A stretch of 64,000 nt of DNA from Verrucomicrobium spinosum DSM 4136 = JCM 18804 (GCF_000172155.1 NZ_ABIZ01000001.1:6047105-6111104), one strand, 5' to 3'; shown: positions 31,714-40,605, counted from the first letter of the stretch. The notes: generated by a model not told the origin, from the letters alone. Translations and numbers: made by a program.

Positions 31714-33333
31714 ATGATGAAACACCTCCTCAAACCCACCCTGCTGGCCGCCAGCCTGGCTCTGGCGTTTTCGTTCGTCGCCCCTGATGCCCATGCCCAA
31801 CCCCCCAAGAAGATCAGGGACCTGACGGCCGCCAGCTCGCTGTCTGGCACTGATATCTTTGAGGTCACGGTTGACCCAGACGGCACCCCCGCAAGCCGCA
31901 AGGCGACGATCACGCAGATCGGTGAATGGCTGGACAGCGTGACGATGACGCTCACTGGCAAGACCATCGATGGCGGCAGCAACACGCTCTCCAACATCGG
32001 TCAATCATCCATCACCAACCTGGTGAGTGACCTGGCGGCCAAGCAGGCGGCAGACGCCACGCTGACCGCCCTGGCTGGGCTTACCACGGGCGCGGACAAG
32101 CTGCCGTACTTCACGGGCTCTGATGCTGTTGCCACCGCCGACTTCACGGCCTTTGCCAGGACCCTCCTGGATGATGCCGACGCCGCCACGGCCCGGGCCA
32201 CCCTGGGCATCACCAGCCCCCAGGAGAGCCTGACGGCCGTCGTGGATGCCAGTGGCAACGACAGCACCGGCACCGTGGGTGACCCGAGCAAGCCGTACCT
32301 GACGATTCAGGCTGCACTGGATGACCTGCTTGCAGCGCCGTCCACCTTTGAGATGCGGACTCTTCGTGTGCGGACGCTGGCGGCCACCGAGAGTGTGACG
32401 ATCCAGGAATACCCTGGGTATCTGTTCCTGGACCTTCTGCCTGGCTACAGCAACATGGGCAACTTCTCTGAGTTGACTGTGACGTGGGACGCTGGTGGGG
32501 GGCACTCCATCAATCTGTATCTGCGGGGGGAAATGGGGAACCTCACGGCTCCAGGCCAGTTCGTGAATCTCGTCGGGGTGGAGCAGGCAAAAGTGCAAAA
32601 CATCGTCATCACTGATGGATCGCTGGCGGAGAGCAATGCGGGTGGGAGCCTGCAAGCAGCAGGGCCATTGTTGCTGTCAGGTAACATCTACGGGTACGGA
32701 GCAGCCGGTGATATGTCCACCCCAGGCGTCCCCGGCAAGTCCGTGAATCTAGGAAATGACGTAAAATGGACTGGCGGCGGCAACAGCATCCAACTGGGTG
32801 GAGGCAGTGATGGCGGGGCTGGTGGTGGCTCGGCTGGGACGGTCACCATCAGTGGCAACGCATCCGTGGGTGGACAGAACAGCAACATGTTCTTGATCTC
32901 CAACCTCGACTGGAACACAGACGCCAAGACGGGCATCGTGCAGTACAACCGCACCTCCACGGACACTCTGACGGCGACATCCACCCAACTCGGTGGCTAT
33001 GTCGAGCTGCCGATGCCCGGGGTGTATCTGCTGTTTGGCCACGTCAATCTCCAGTTCGCCGCTGCCACATTCTCCAGCTCGCGGACCATGACCCTCAAAT
33101 TCCGCCGCATCAACAACACGGCGGCGGATGTGGGCGGCCCGTCTCTGACGCTTCCCACCCAGATCACGAGCTCGCAGACCCGATCCCTCGGCTCCTGCAT
33201 GATGCCGCTGGGCATCTACGTCACGCCCCGCTCGGGTGATCGCATCGCCATCTTTGGCGATGTGTCTGTGGTGCCCAGTGCTGGCTCTGCCGATGTGGTG
33301 GGGCTGAGCATCACTTCATTCAAGGCCAGCTGA
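31714..33333 (+). CDS. Tail fibre-like protein with an N-terminal signal peptide
   Basis: The 539-residue protein begins with a typical signal peptide: two Lys, a hydrophobic core LLAASLALAFSFVA, and cleavage after PDAHA at residue 28. Next come fibre-type segments LTALAGLTTGADKLPYFTGS and AFARTLLDDADAATARATLG, which are usual in phage tail fibres. A Ser/Thr/Gly-rich beta-helix-like region follows (VTISGNASVGGQNSNMFLIS), then a C1q/TNF-like head near 440-535 with GGYVELPMPGVYLLFGHVNL. The head should bind a receptor. A signal peptide on a fibre is unusual: the protein may be exported by the lysogen, or the start may be misassigned. Confidence 0.75.
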   Translation: MMKHLLKPTLLAASLALAFSFVAPDAHAQPPKKIRDLTAASSLSGTDIFEVTVDPDGTPASRKATITQIGEWLDSVTMTLTGKTIDGGSNTLSNIGQSSITNLVSDLAAKQAADATLTALAGLTTGADKLPYFTGSDAVATADFTAFARTLLDDADAATARATLGITSPQESLTAVVDASGNDSTGTVGDPSKPYLTIQAALDDLLAAPSTFEMRTLRVRTLAATESVTIQEYPGYLFLDLLPGYSNMGNFSELTVTWDAGGGHSINLYLRGEMGNLTAPGQFVNLVGVEQAKVQNIVITDGSLAESNAGGSLQAAGPLLLSGNIYGYGAAGDMSTPGVPGKSVNLGNDVKWTGGGNSIQLGGGSDGGAGGGSAGTVTISGNASVGGQNSNMFLISNLDWNTDAKTGIVQYNRTSTDTLTATSTQLGGYVELPMPGVYLLFGHVNLQFAAATFSSSRTMTLKFRRINNTAADVGGPSLTLPTQITSSQTRSLGSCMMPLGIYVTPRSGDRIAIFGDVSVVPSAGSADVVGLSITSFKAS

Positions 33334-33363
33334 CCCTGTTGACTCCTCACCCCTCCACGCCCC

Positions 33364-35319
33364 GTGCCCTACGTCATCAAGCTCACCACTCAAGCCGACA
33401 CTGCCGCCCTGAAACAGGTGACGCAGGGCCTGGAGGAATCTGCCAAGGCCGCTGAGGCGGCGGCAGATGGGATGGAGAAGGTGGGTGACAAGGCCACGGA
33501 GGCGGAGGGCGCGATCCAGCGGGCGGCCAAGGCGACCAAGGACTGGAACCAGCTGGCCAAAGAAATGGGAGCAGTGGCCGGGTCGCCCCTGGCCAGGGCT
33601 GCGGGGGATGATGAGGATGACCTCGACAGCTTCCTGGAGGGGATGAACGGGGGCGAGGGTGACGTCTCTGCCGCGGAGCGGAATGCTGAGCTGAAGGTCA
33701 ACCGGGAGACGGCCAGGCAGGATGCCATGCAGCGGGCCGCAGAGGCCATCGCAGCGGCCAAGGAAAAGACTGAAGAAGCCCTGGCCGAGCGGCGGCAACG
33801 CCGGATGGCGGAGGAGCAGCAGGCGTCCGATGAGGCCATGAAGTCCGGGGCCATGCGCATGGCCGCATGGGGCACGGCCGTCTTCGCCGCCGGTGCGGTG
33901 GCGAGGTCCGCCTTCCGGGGGTTTCTGGATCAGAACCCAGAGGTGGAGAAGAGCATCAGCCGCCTCGCGGCCGTGGCCCAGACGGAGCTGGGGCAGAAGT
34001 TCACCACGGCGGTGGAGTGGGCCTTCGGTGCGAACGCCGTGAGCAAACTGGAGAGCTTCTCCAAAATGATGACGGGCGCCGCTGATGTGGTGGAGGCCAT
34101 GGGCACGGCCTCGGCCACCGTCCGCGAGACCACCTTTGCTGAAGTGCTGCAACAGGAGTCCGACGCGATCGACAGGTGGAAGGGCAAGATGGATGAGCGC
34201 ACCGACTACCTGAAGCGGGAGCTGGAGCACGCCAAAGAGATGAGGAAGCTCATGCTCCAGCAAGACCTGTCCGACCTGGAAAAGGCAGACCTGCCAGAGA
34301 GTGAGAAGACGGCAAAACGCCGCCAGCTCCAGCGTGATGCGGGCTGGGATGAGCTGCAAATCAACGATGCGGCAAGGGCACGTGATGAGGAGAAAGTCAC
34401 GGCCAAAGCGACCCAGGCCGGGGAGGCCCAGGCAGAAGCAGAATACCGGCTGAAGCAGGCCCAGGAACTGGTGACCAAGCTGGAAACCAAGCGCATGGTC
34501 GAGGGGGAAATCACTGAGGGGAAGGCGGCTCTCTTCGCCTCGCCGAGCATCACGGATGCGCTGAAGCCAGGGGAAGTGGCAGCTGCGAAGCAGGAAGTGA
34601 AGAAGCAGATCGCCCGGGACCAAGATAGACTCAATAAGATCAATGACGAAGCCAAAGGCATCTTCAATGATCCGAATCTCCCCGATGAAACGAAGGACCA
34701 GCTGAGGAGCATCGACGACCAGGTGGGCAAGGGAGAATTACCCTTTAAGGAGGCGATAGAGAAATACCGCCAGGTCCTGGAGGGATTGCGCCAGGCGGAC
34801 AAGCAGGCCAAGGAAAACGGGAAAAAAGTGGCTGACGAATGGCAGAAGACCGTGGACCGCAATGTGCAGGACCGGGCCAACGAGGGAGAGCAGTGGCAGG
34901 AGAGGTCGGGCATGGAAGATGACAAGGCGGCGCAGCAGGCCGAGCAGCAGCGAGCCCAGGAAGATATCGGCGAGGCCCGCCAGGAGTTGGAGGCGACCGA
35001 CAAGTCAGTGACAGAAGATGCCAAGAATCTTGTGGAAGGGCTCAAGGCCCTGGAGGCCAAAAAGCGTGGCATCGACGACGCCACCGCCGACGCCATGGCG
35101 CGATTGGCTGCCAGCATCGAAGATGGGATTGCACCGCAGGAACTGCAAAAGGTCCAGGATGTCCTCAATAACATGGGTGGTGAAGTGGCGAACGGCTTCT
35201 CCGCCATGGCCAGCGCCATGTCATCTGTGGCACTCCGGCTGGAGAGCTCAACGAAGGACCTCAACGCAATCAAGTCCCGTCTGGAGGCCCTGGAGTCATC
35301 CGCGAGCGCCCAACGGTAA
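33364..35319 (+). CDS. Coiled-coil tape-measure-like protein
   Basis: The 651-residue product starts at GTG (MPYVIKLTTQADTAALKQVT). It is nearly all charged coiled coil (EESAKAAEAAADGMEKVGDK, EALAERRQRRMAEEQQASDE, and again from 250 to 620), with one hydrophobic part near residues 165-185 (RMAAWGTAVFAAGAVARSAF). This is the general layout of a tape-measure protein that sets tail length and forms a channel at entry. The length predicts a short tail, roughly 1.5 A per residue or about 100 nm. Identity rests on composition and place only. Confidence 0.6.
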   Translation: MPYVIKLTTQADTAALKQVTQGLEESAKAAEAAADGMEKVGDKATEAEGAIQRAAKATKDWNQLAKEMGAVAGSPLARAAGDDEDDLDSFLEGMNGGEGDVSAAERNAELKVNRETARQDAMQRAAEAIAAAKEKTEEALAERRQRRMAEEQQASDEAMKSGAMRMAAWGTAVFAAGAVARSAFRGFLDQNPEVEKSISRLAAVAQTELGQKFTTAVEWAFGANAVSKLESFSKMMTGAADVVEAMGTASATVRETTFAEVLQQESDAIDRWKGKMDERTDYLKRELEHAKEMRKLMLQQDLSDLEKADLPESEKTAKRRQLQRDAGWDELQINDAARARDEEKVTAKATQAGEAQAEAEYRLKQAQELVTKLETKRMVEGEITEGKAALFASPSITDALKPGEVAAAKQEVKKQIARDQDRLNKINDEAKGIFNDPNLPDETKDQLRSIDDQVGKGELPFKEAIEKYRQVLEGLRQADKQAKENGKKVADEWQKTVDRNVQDRANEGEQWQERSGMEDDKAAQQAEQQRAQEDIGEARQELEATDKSVTEDAKNLVEGLKALEAKKRGIDDATADAMARLAASIEDGIAPQELQKVQDVLNNMGGEVANGFSAMASAMSSVALRLESSTKDLNAIKSRLEALESSASAQR

Positions 35320-35334
35320 ACACACCTCAGCACC

Positions 35335-37038
35335 ATGGCAATCGAATGGCTCATCAATGACGAGACCCCAGAACACTGGGGGGTGACGCTGGGCACCCTG
35401 ACCCGCAACAACCAGGCGGTGGACGTGCTGTCCCTGCCCATCAATCGGGCGGCCGATGCGGTGATCCCTTTCGACTACGACCAGGTCATCACCCTGAAAC
35501 GCGATGGCGAGCCGTACTTCCGCGGGCGGGTGATGAGCCGGGTGGTGAGCGGCGAGTCTGCGGGCGATGGCATGACCATCGAAGTGGGCGGCCCGTGGTG
35601 GGAGCTCTCCCGCATGCCGTACGTAGTGCTGACGCTGAGCGTGGAGGAGACTCCCGAGAAGACCTACCGGCTGCGTAGCAACATGTCTGGCGGTGTGCGC
35701 CAGACGAGCCTGCAAATGATCCAGCAGGTGTTGGACTATGCAGTGGGCAAGGGCTTGGGCTTTCAACTCCAGGAGGAGCCGTATGTGCTCTCATCCTTCA
35801 AGCCGCCGCGCACCACGAAGCAGGACCGCCGCTGTGATGAGCTGATCCGCAGTGCCCTGACGGCCCACCCCGATACGGTGGTGTGGTTTGACTACAGCAC
35901 TGAGCCCCCCACCTTCCGGCTCACGACGAGAGGGGACGAGGGAACAACCATCAGCTTCACCAAAGGGGTGCCCCCGTTGCGGGCGGTGAACCTACAGCCC
36001 CGGCCGGATCTGGTGCCTAGTGGCGTGGTGGTGCGCTACGAGCGCAGCGGCACGGCCGTGAGCACAGATGGGAAGCGGCCCGCTGTGTTGGTGGATGCGT
36101 ACCCGCCGGAATCGGAGCCAGACGTGCTGGATGCCATCGCCATGACCATCACCCTCAAGAAGGGTGAGCACGCGCTGGCAGGCTATGCCCAGCGGCTCTA
36201 CACGGCCTTCTCCGTGATGCCCTGGGAGGGTGGCGTGCAGCTCTGGGCGGCCGATGGTGTGACGGGCCTGCACCCGGGGCAGAGCCTCAACATCACGAGC
36301 GACCAGGCGAGCTGGGCCACCATGGGGGCGATGGTGCAGACGGTGCAGGAGAGCCTGGACAACGGCTTCGTCAATGTCTCTCTGGGCCTGCCCCAGTACT
36401 GCGGCTACAAGCCCACGATCTGGACGATCACCCGCCGCCAGCATGAGGACCAGCGGGTGGATACCATCGACAGCGGGGAGACGGAGGAGTATGCGCCAGA
36501 GTTCGAGGAGACGGTACCCTCAACGGGCCTGACTGTGTATGCAGCCGACGTGAACGTGGACACGGGGACCTGCCAGATCCGGGTGTCGCCCGGATGGGTG
36601 AGCGCCTCGCACCTGGGCACCGAGGAGGACGAGATACCGCCCACGCTGGACACCACGGAGCTGGACTTTATACCGCCACCCTACATTGCCCTGGGCAAGG
36701 GTGGCACGGTGACGGTGTGGCTGGAGCTGGAGATCACCCCGACCATGACGGAGATGACCTTCACGGATGCCGAGGGGGAAGAGGTGGTGGAGTTCCGCCC
36801 TACAACACCGATGACCTTCGACCAGTGCCGCATCGTCTCAGGCTCCATGCCTGATGAGCAGATGTGGGACCTCGACTACGAGACGGGCGAGGTGAACCTC
36901 ACCCTGAAGCTTGCCCTGGCCATCGGCAGTGCCAGCTGGCCCGTGGATCAGGATGGACCGACTGTGAACCCTGAGAACGACGGCAATGTGGTGATGCTCC
37001 TCATCCCCCCAGGCGGGCTGATCCGCGTGCGAGCCTGA
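35335..37038 (+). CDS. Tail tip/hub protein (baseplate-like)
   Basis: The 567-residue protein begins with IEWLINDETPEHWGVTLGTL. Near the middle it has a pattern common in tail hub proteins: ALTAHPDTVVWFDYSTEPPT, FRLTTRGD, SGVVVRYER. A C-terminal beta part contains TWTITRRQHEDQ-like and VQTVQESLDNGFVNVSLGLP stretches. A hub or distal tail protein is the best guess from position behind the tape-measure gene and from the beta-rich, multi-domain look. It ends in a Gly/Ile tail with MLLIPPGGLIRVRA. Confidence 0.6.
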   Translation: MAIEWLINDETPEHWGVTLGTLTRNNQAVDVLSLPINRAADAVIPFDYDQVITLKRDGEPYFRGRVMSRVVSGESAGDGMTIEVGGPWWELSRMPYVVLTLSVEETPEKTYRLRSNMSGGVRQTSLQMIQQVLDYAVGKGLGFQLQEEPYVLSSFKPPRTTKQDRRCDELIRSALTAHPDTVVWFDYSTEPPTFRLTTRGDEGTTISFTKGVPPLRAVNLQPRPDLVPSGVVVRYERSGTAVSTDGKRPAVLVDAYPPESEPDVLDAIAMTITLKKGEHALAGYAQRLYTAFSVMPWEGGVQLWAADGVTGLHPGQSLNITSDQASWATMGAMVQTVQESLDNGFVNVSLGLPQYCGYKPTIWTITRRQHEDQRVDTIDSGETEEYAPEFEETVPSTGLTVYAADVNVDTGTCQIRVSPGWVSASHLGTEEDEIPPTLDTTELDFIPPPYIALGKGGTVTVWLELEITPTMTEMTFTDAEGEEVVEFRPTTPMTFDQCRIVSGSMPDEQMWDLDYETGEVNLTLKLALAIGSASWPVDQDGPTVNPENDGNVVMLLIPPGGLIRVRA

Positions 37039-37050
37039 CCCCTGACGCCC

Positions 37051-37815
37051 ATGCTGGACGAGCTGCTCTACGCTGAGATTACCGCTGCCGACCTGCTGCG
37101 GGAGTGGTATCCGACCCCGCCACTGTGCGTGCCGCTGGCTACAGGGGAATGGCGCGCCCAGTATGTGCACATGATCTTCGTCTACCAGATCAGGAACTGG
37201 GAGGACGATGAAACGCCACCGGCATGGGAGACGCTCGGCGTGACTGTGACCGATATCTTCCCGCTGCCCTTCTTCCGCCTGGCCAGGTTGCTGCGGCGCA
37301 AGCAGAAGCTCACCGAGGAGAGCGACATCGTGGTCACCACGCAGAGGGAGCAGGTGCGTTGGCGCTGGATCTGGCAGGTGGGTGACCATCCCATGCACTG
37401 GAACATGGTGCACATCAGGTGGCGCTATGAGGAGCGGCTGACGGTGAATGGTGCACCGAGCACCACGTGGGGTGACACCAACGAACACTGGTGGAAGGGC
37501 GCTGTGCCCGAGGGCTATGACCCTGGCATCAACACGACCTGGCCAGGGACGGACTGGGAAGAGACGCCCCTACCCGCAGTCCCTGAGCCTGCCGACCCTG
37601 GAGTGGGGATCACCAATTCCAACGAGGGGCAGACCTGGATGGACTGGGTGTGGCCGCATCGTGATGTGATCGCGCTGTACCCGCACTACCCGTTTGACGG
37701 GAGCAACTCCCTGTTTGCCCCTGGCTTCATTCCTGGGGCCTACGAGCCCGAGCACATCTATGGCCGCCCCAAGTCCAACGGGGTGTTCTACGGCCGCCCA
37801 CCGACCCCGCCGTGA
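37051..37815 (+). CDS. Last late gene, Trp-rich tail protein of unknown function
   Basis: The 254-residue product is rich in Trp, Tyr, His and Pro. It has a short helix start (LLYAEITAADLLREWYPTPP), then WRAQYVHMIFVYQIRNWEDD. A long loop of His/Trp residues follows (NEHWWKGAVPEGYDPGINTT), and the end, ALYPHYPFDGSNSLFAPGFI, repeats aromatic patches. Aromatic-rich proteins at the tail tip often bind carbohydrates or host receptors; no family is recognised. It is the last gene before the right end sites. Confidence 0.5.
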   Translation: MLDELLYAEITAADLLREWYPTPPLCVPLATGEWRAQYVHMIFVYQIRNWEDDETPPAWETLGVTVTDIFPLPFFRLARLLRRKQKLTEESDIVVTTQREQVRWRWIWQVGDHPMHWNMVHIRWRYEERLTVNGAPSTTWGDTNEHWWKGAVPEGYDPGINTTWPGTDWEETPLPAVPEPADPGVGITNSNEGQTWMDWVWPHRDVIALYPHYPFDGSNSLFAPGFIPGAYEPEHIYGRPKSNGVFYGRPPTPP

Positions 37816-37818
37816 CGT

Positions 37819-37838
37819 CTTGCAAGGGCCTTGCAAGG
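37819..37838. repeat. Copy 4 of the TTGCAAGG-type palindrome
   Basis: CTTGCAAGGGCCTTGCAAGG follows the last late gene by three bases. It is a near-perfect palindrome, about 43 bases inside the first right-end transposase-type site. Confidence 0.75.
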
Positions 37839-37880
37839 TGGGTGGGTGAAGGCTGCGAAACTGGAGCCGTGACGTGAAAG

Positions 37881-37934
37881 TTTCTCAGATCTCTGCAATT
37901 CTTTCTCAGATCGTTTGCGGCGTTACTCCTTTCA
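37881..37934 (-). repeat. Right prophage end with transposase-type binding sites
   Basis: TTTCTCAGA occurs at 37881 and 37902, the inverted form of the left-end TCTGAGAAA. The inner copy is extended to AAGTTTCTCAGATCTCTGCAATTC (24 bases). The outer one is followed by CGTTTGCGG and by a CCTTTCA end. Spacing between the two sites is 21 bases, i.e. two helical turns. Confidence 0.75.
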
Positions 37935-38056
37935 CCTTTTTTGGAGCCCTGTACCCGCCGGGCCCTCCAGGTTCATGAGTCAATCACGGCTCTCCCGTGC
38001 CCCCCCACTACGTCGCGCGCCCCTGACAACAATCCCTTGGCAGACACAGCCCCCCC

Positions 38057-38322
38057 GAACCCGGAGGGTTCACCATGAATAGCCACAGGTCGACCGAGCC
38101 TAGCGAGGGCTACCTGTGGATTCATCGCCCCGACGATCTACCGCGGAGCGGTAGGCCCATCATGCTGCCGCCCTCGCATGACCGTCCCGCTATTCACGAC
38201 ATCCGTCATTCGGACCCCATTGGCGTACCGCTCCGCGGTACAATGCGCACAACCGCTTTCCATGGGTAGTCCTCGCTCCGCTCGGCCGACCCATGGCTAC
38301 GCATGGCGAACCCTTCGGGTTC
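38057..38322. repeat. Palindromic host repeat element, copy A (266 bp)
   Basis: The left terminus GAACCCGGAGGGTTCACC, continuing to GCCA, is the same as in the copy at 49549-49792. The right terminus is a diverged form (TGGCTACGCATGGCGAACCC). Inside are inverted pieces around ACCGCGGAGCGGT and ACCGCTCCGCGGT. It carries no credible reading frame. It lies 122 bases beyond the proposed right prophage end. Confidence 0.85.
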
Positions 38323-38340
38323 ATGAGATAACTCGAGCAA

Positions 38341-38424
38341 AAGAACCAAGAACCAAGAACCAAGAACCAAGAACCAAGAACCAAGAACCAAGAACCAAGA
38401 ACCAAGAACCAAGAACCAAGAACC
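38341..38424. repeat. Tandem repeat, 12 x AAGAACC
   Basis: Twelve perfect heptamers follow copy A by 18 bases and end one base before the stop codon of the phosphoesterase gene. Seven-base units are typical of slippage-prone microsatellites; copy number is likely to vary between strains. It is not a CRISPR array, since there are no spacers. Confidence 0.95.
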
Positions 38425-38425
38425 C

Positions 38426-39307
38426 CTAAACCACATCCGTGTTCACCACATCAAAGCACGCGATCTCCGGCGGACACATGAAACGCACATGGTACTGGAT
38501 CGTGCCGATCCCCCGGTTCACATACAACCGGATGTTGTCCACGTCATAGAATCCGGCCTGGAACTTCACCCCCCAACTGGGAAGGCGCAGGGCACCGATG
38601 CCGGGAAGGCGAATCTGCCCTCCATGGGTGTGGCCGGAAGCCTGAAAGACGATTTGTTTCTCCCCCGCCAGATGACTGGCGTAGTCCGGCTCATGCACCA
38701 GCATGAGGGTCCGGTCGTCCGGCCTCAACCCCTGGGAGGCCACCGCCCAGTTGGGCCGACCACCCCAGACGCTCTGCAGCCCGGTCAGCACCACCTCGCC
38801 TCCAGCGCAAGGCACCCGCGTGTGCCGGTTCACCAGTACGTCAATGCCCTGTTTCACCAGGATGTTCTGAATCCGCCCCGGTTGGTGCCAGTGATCATGA
38901 TTGCCCAGGCAGGCGAAGACGCCGCAGGCGGACTGGAACCCACCCACCACCTGGCCAAATTCCTCGAACTTGTGGCTGGTGTTGGAGATGTAGTCTCCCG
39001 TCAGCATGATGATGTCCGGCTTGAGGGCATTTGTCCGCCGCACCACCTCCGCGAGGTATGCCTCCTCAAACAGGGGGTCAAAGTGAAAGTCCGTCAGGCT
39101 CACCGCCCGGAACTTCGCCGGAGCCCGACTGCCCAAAGCCAGACGCACATCGTGGCGATCCACTGTCACGCGATGGCGCTCAATGAGAGACGAGTAGCCG
39201 TAGGTCGCACCGCCCCCCATGATCATGGAGGGAGCTGCCAGCAGCCGAAACCGCTTCAGGAAGGCGCGTCGCTTTTCGCTAAAGGGGGTTCGAGGATCAG
39301 CGTTCAT
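38426..39307 (-). CDS. Metallophosphoesterase (YaeI/YkuE-like)
   Basis: The 293-residue protein has the calcineurin-like motifs in order: LTDFHFDP, GDYIS, LGNHDHW, HEPDY and GHTHGGQ. They bind two metal ions. An RR-containing N-terminal segment (SEKRRAFLKRFRLLAAPSMI) looks like a membrane or Tat-type export signal. YkuE of Bacillus is such a Tat-exported wall-bound phosphoesterase. The stop codon directly adjoins the heptamer tandem repeat. It overlaps the upstream beta-propeller gene by four bases (ATGA). Confidence 0.85.
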   Translation of the reverse strand: MNADPRTPFSEKRRAFLKRFRLLAAPSMIMGGGATYGYSSLIERHRVTVDRHDVRLALGSRAPAKFRAVSLTDFHFDPLFEEAYLAEVVRRTNALKPDIIMLTGDYISNTSHKFEEFGQVVGGFQSACGVFACLGNHDHWHQPGRIQNILVKQGIDVLVNRHTRVPCAGGEVVLTGLQSVWGGRPNWAVASQGLRPDDRTLMLVHEPDYASHLAGEKQIVFQASGHTHGGQIRLPGIGALRLPSWGVKFQAGFYDVDNIRLYVNRGIGTIQYHVRFMCPPEIACFDVVNTDVV

Positions 39308-40575
39308 GGGGTTCCCACGCAAAAAAGTGTATTCTGGGTGCGGATGAGGAGCTGACGACCATTCACCGCATAAGAAGCCAGCGACTTCTGACCCAAGGCA
39401 TTGGTGGAAAGCAGCTCCAGTTGGCGGCTCGCTTTGATGACGTAGCCATTGCCCAGTTCATCCTGAATGTAGATTTTGCCATCCGCGTACAAGGGCGAGG
39501 CCGAAGTCGCCCGAGCCACCCTCTCCTGCCAGAAGAGCTTGCCGGTCTTGGCCTCAAAGCACGAAACAATGCCGTTGTCCGCGACGGAGAAAAGATCTTC
39601 CCCCACGGCCAGCATGGAGGGCGTCAGCGGAGCCCCTTTCTCCATGCGCCAGACCACATGAGTTCCGGTGACATCGCCCTTGCCATCTGGACGAATGGCC
39701 AGGCCGGTGGGCCGGTCGTAGCCCGTGCTGAGGAACACCAGGCCCTGCGCATAGATAGGCCGTGGCACCACGGAGTAGCCTTCGTAGCTGACCTTCCAGA
39801 TCTCGCTTCCGTCTTTGGGATTCAAAGCGCTCACCACATTGCTGCCGGGAGAGACGAGTTGCTTCTCCCCCTTCACCTCGATCACCAGCGGGGTGGAAAA
39901 GGAGAACGTTTTCTTCGCCCCGGCCGTGCGATCCGTCTTCCACTTCATCTTGCCAGTGCGCTTGTCCAGCGCCACAACAAAGGGGTTGCTGGCCGCATCC
40001 GCAGGAAAGATGAGCAGATCATCCACCAGCACCGGACAAGCTCCACCACCGTGTACCGGACTGTAGGTGACTTGCTGGTTCTTCCATTGAACGTCCCCTT
40101 TCGTGTTCAGGCAGGCGGTGCCGAAATGGCCAAAATGAGCATAAATCCGGTCACCTTCCAGGACAGGGGTGGGGCTGGCGTAGCTGTTCTTACCGTGAAT
40201 GCCAAAGGTGTGCGGATCCTTGATGACAAACACCTCCCGATCCCAGATCGTTTTGCCATCCGTGGCGTTCAGAGCCATCACCCGGAGCGAGAAGGTATCG
40301 TGCGGATCCGTGGAGTCCTTGGCCCCTACGGCATTAGTGAGATACACCACCCCATCTCCCACCACAGGGGATGACCACGCTCTGCCGGGCAGGTCGGCCT
40401 TCCACGCGATATTCTCCGTGGTGGACCACTTCACTGGCAGGCCGACGGCATCGGAGGTGCCCTGCCGCGTCGGCCCGCGGAACTCAGGCCAACTGGCCTC
40501 ACCGGCGGGCGCTGACCAGGCCAGCGAAGTGCCGGCGACGAAGGAGAGGGTAAGCACAGCGCGGGTGAAGGTCAT
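39304..40575 (-). CDS. PQQ-like beta-propeller repeat protein, exported
   Basis: The 423-residue protein has a signal peptide (MTFTRAVLTLSFVAGTSLAW). It then has the pattern of planctomycete/verrucomicrobial PQQ-like quinoprotein repeats: WPEFRGPTRQG, WSSPVVGDGVVYLTN, ILDLDGRT-type DATDGKTIWDREVF, TGKLFWQERV. Such beta-propellers (BamB-like fold) bind partners or serve as dehydrogenase scaffolds. Catalytic residues are not evident. It is transcribed before the phosphoesterase and overlaps it, so both form an operon. Confidence 0.75.
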   Translation of the reverse strand: MTFTRAVLTLSFVAGTSLAWSAPAGEASWPEFRGPTRQGTSDAVGLPVKWSTTENIAWKADLPGRAWSSPVVGDGVVYLTNAVGAKDSTDPHDTFSLRVMALNATDGKTIWDREVFVIKDPHTFGIHGKNSYASPTPVLEGDRIYAHFGHFGTACLNTKGDVQWKNQQVTYSPVHGGGACPVLVDDLLIFPADAASNPFVVALDKRTGKMKWKTDRTAGAKKTFSFSTPLVIEVKGEKQLVSPGSNVVSALNPKDGSEIWKVSYEGYSVVPRPIYAQGLVFLSTGYDRPTGLAIRPDGKGDVTGTHVVWRMEKGAPLTPSMLAVGEDLFSVADNGIVSCFEAKTGKLFWQERVARATSASPLYADGKIYIQDELGNGYVIKASRQLELLSTNALGQKSLASYAVNGRQLLIRTQNTLFCVGTP

Positions 40576-40605
40576 AGTCGGGCAGGGTCGGCTCTGGCAG
40601 ATGAG

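Larger units (their letters stand above)
2639..37934. mobile_element. Mu-like transposable prophage, about 35.3 kb
   Basis: MuA-like transposase, MuB-like ATPase, Gam, a Ner-like regulator, an S24 repressor and gp25-gp29-like genes are all present, and there is no integrase of the tyrosine or serine type. The limits come from inverted end sites: TCTGAGAAA occurs twice on the + strand at the left (2692, 2732) and twice on the - strand at the right (37881, 37902). Both extremities can be aligned to begin TGAAA, with ACGATC about 20 bases inside, which puts the ends at 2639 and 37934. The flanking five bases (GAGGG and CCTTT) do not match, so no target duplication is visible and the exact ends may be off by some tens of bases. 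The genes fill the interval tightly and look intact. Confidence 0.85.

Noticed and set aside
2574-38056. A shared ACACAGCCCC near 2566-2575 and 38045-38054, with TG and CA at the inner sides, as prophage ends with a GCCCC target duplication.
   Set aside because: The sequences inside do not match each other and lie over 100 bases from the TCTGAGAAA sites, too far for Mu-type ends; a short GC-rich match is expected by chance.
38341-38424. The AAGAACC array as a CRISPR array.
   Set aside because: The units are directly joined seven-base repeats with no spacers and no cas genes nearby.
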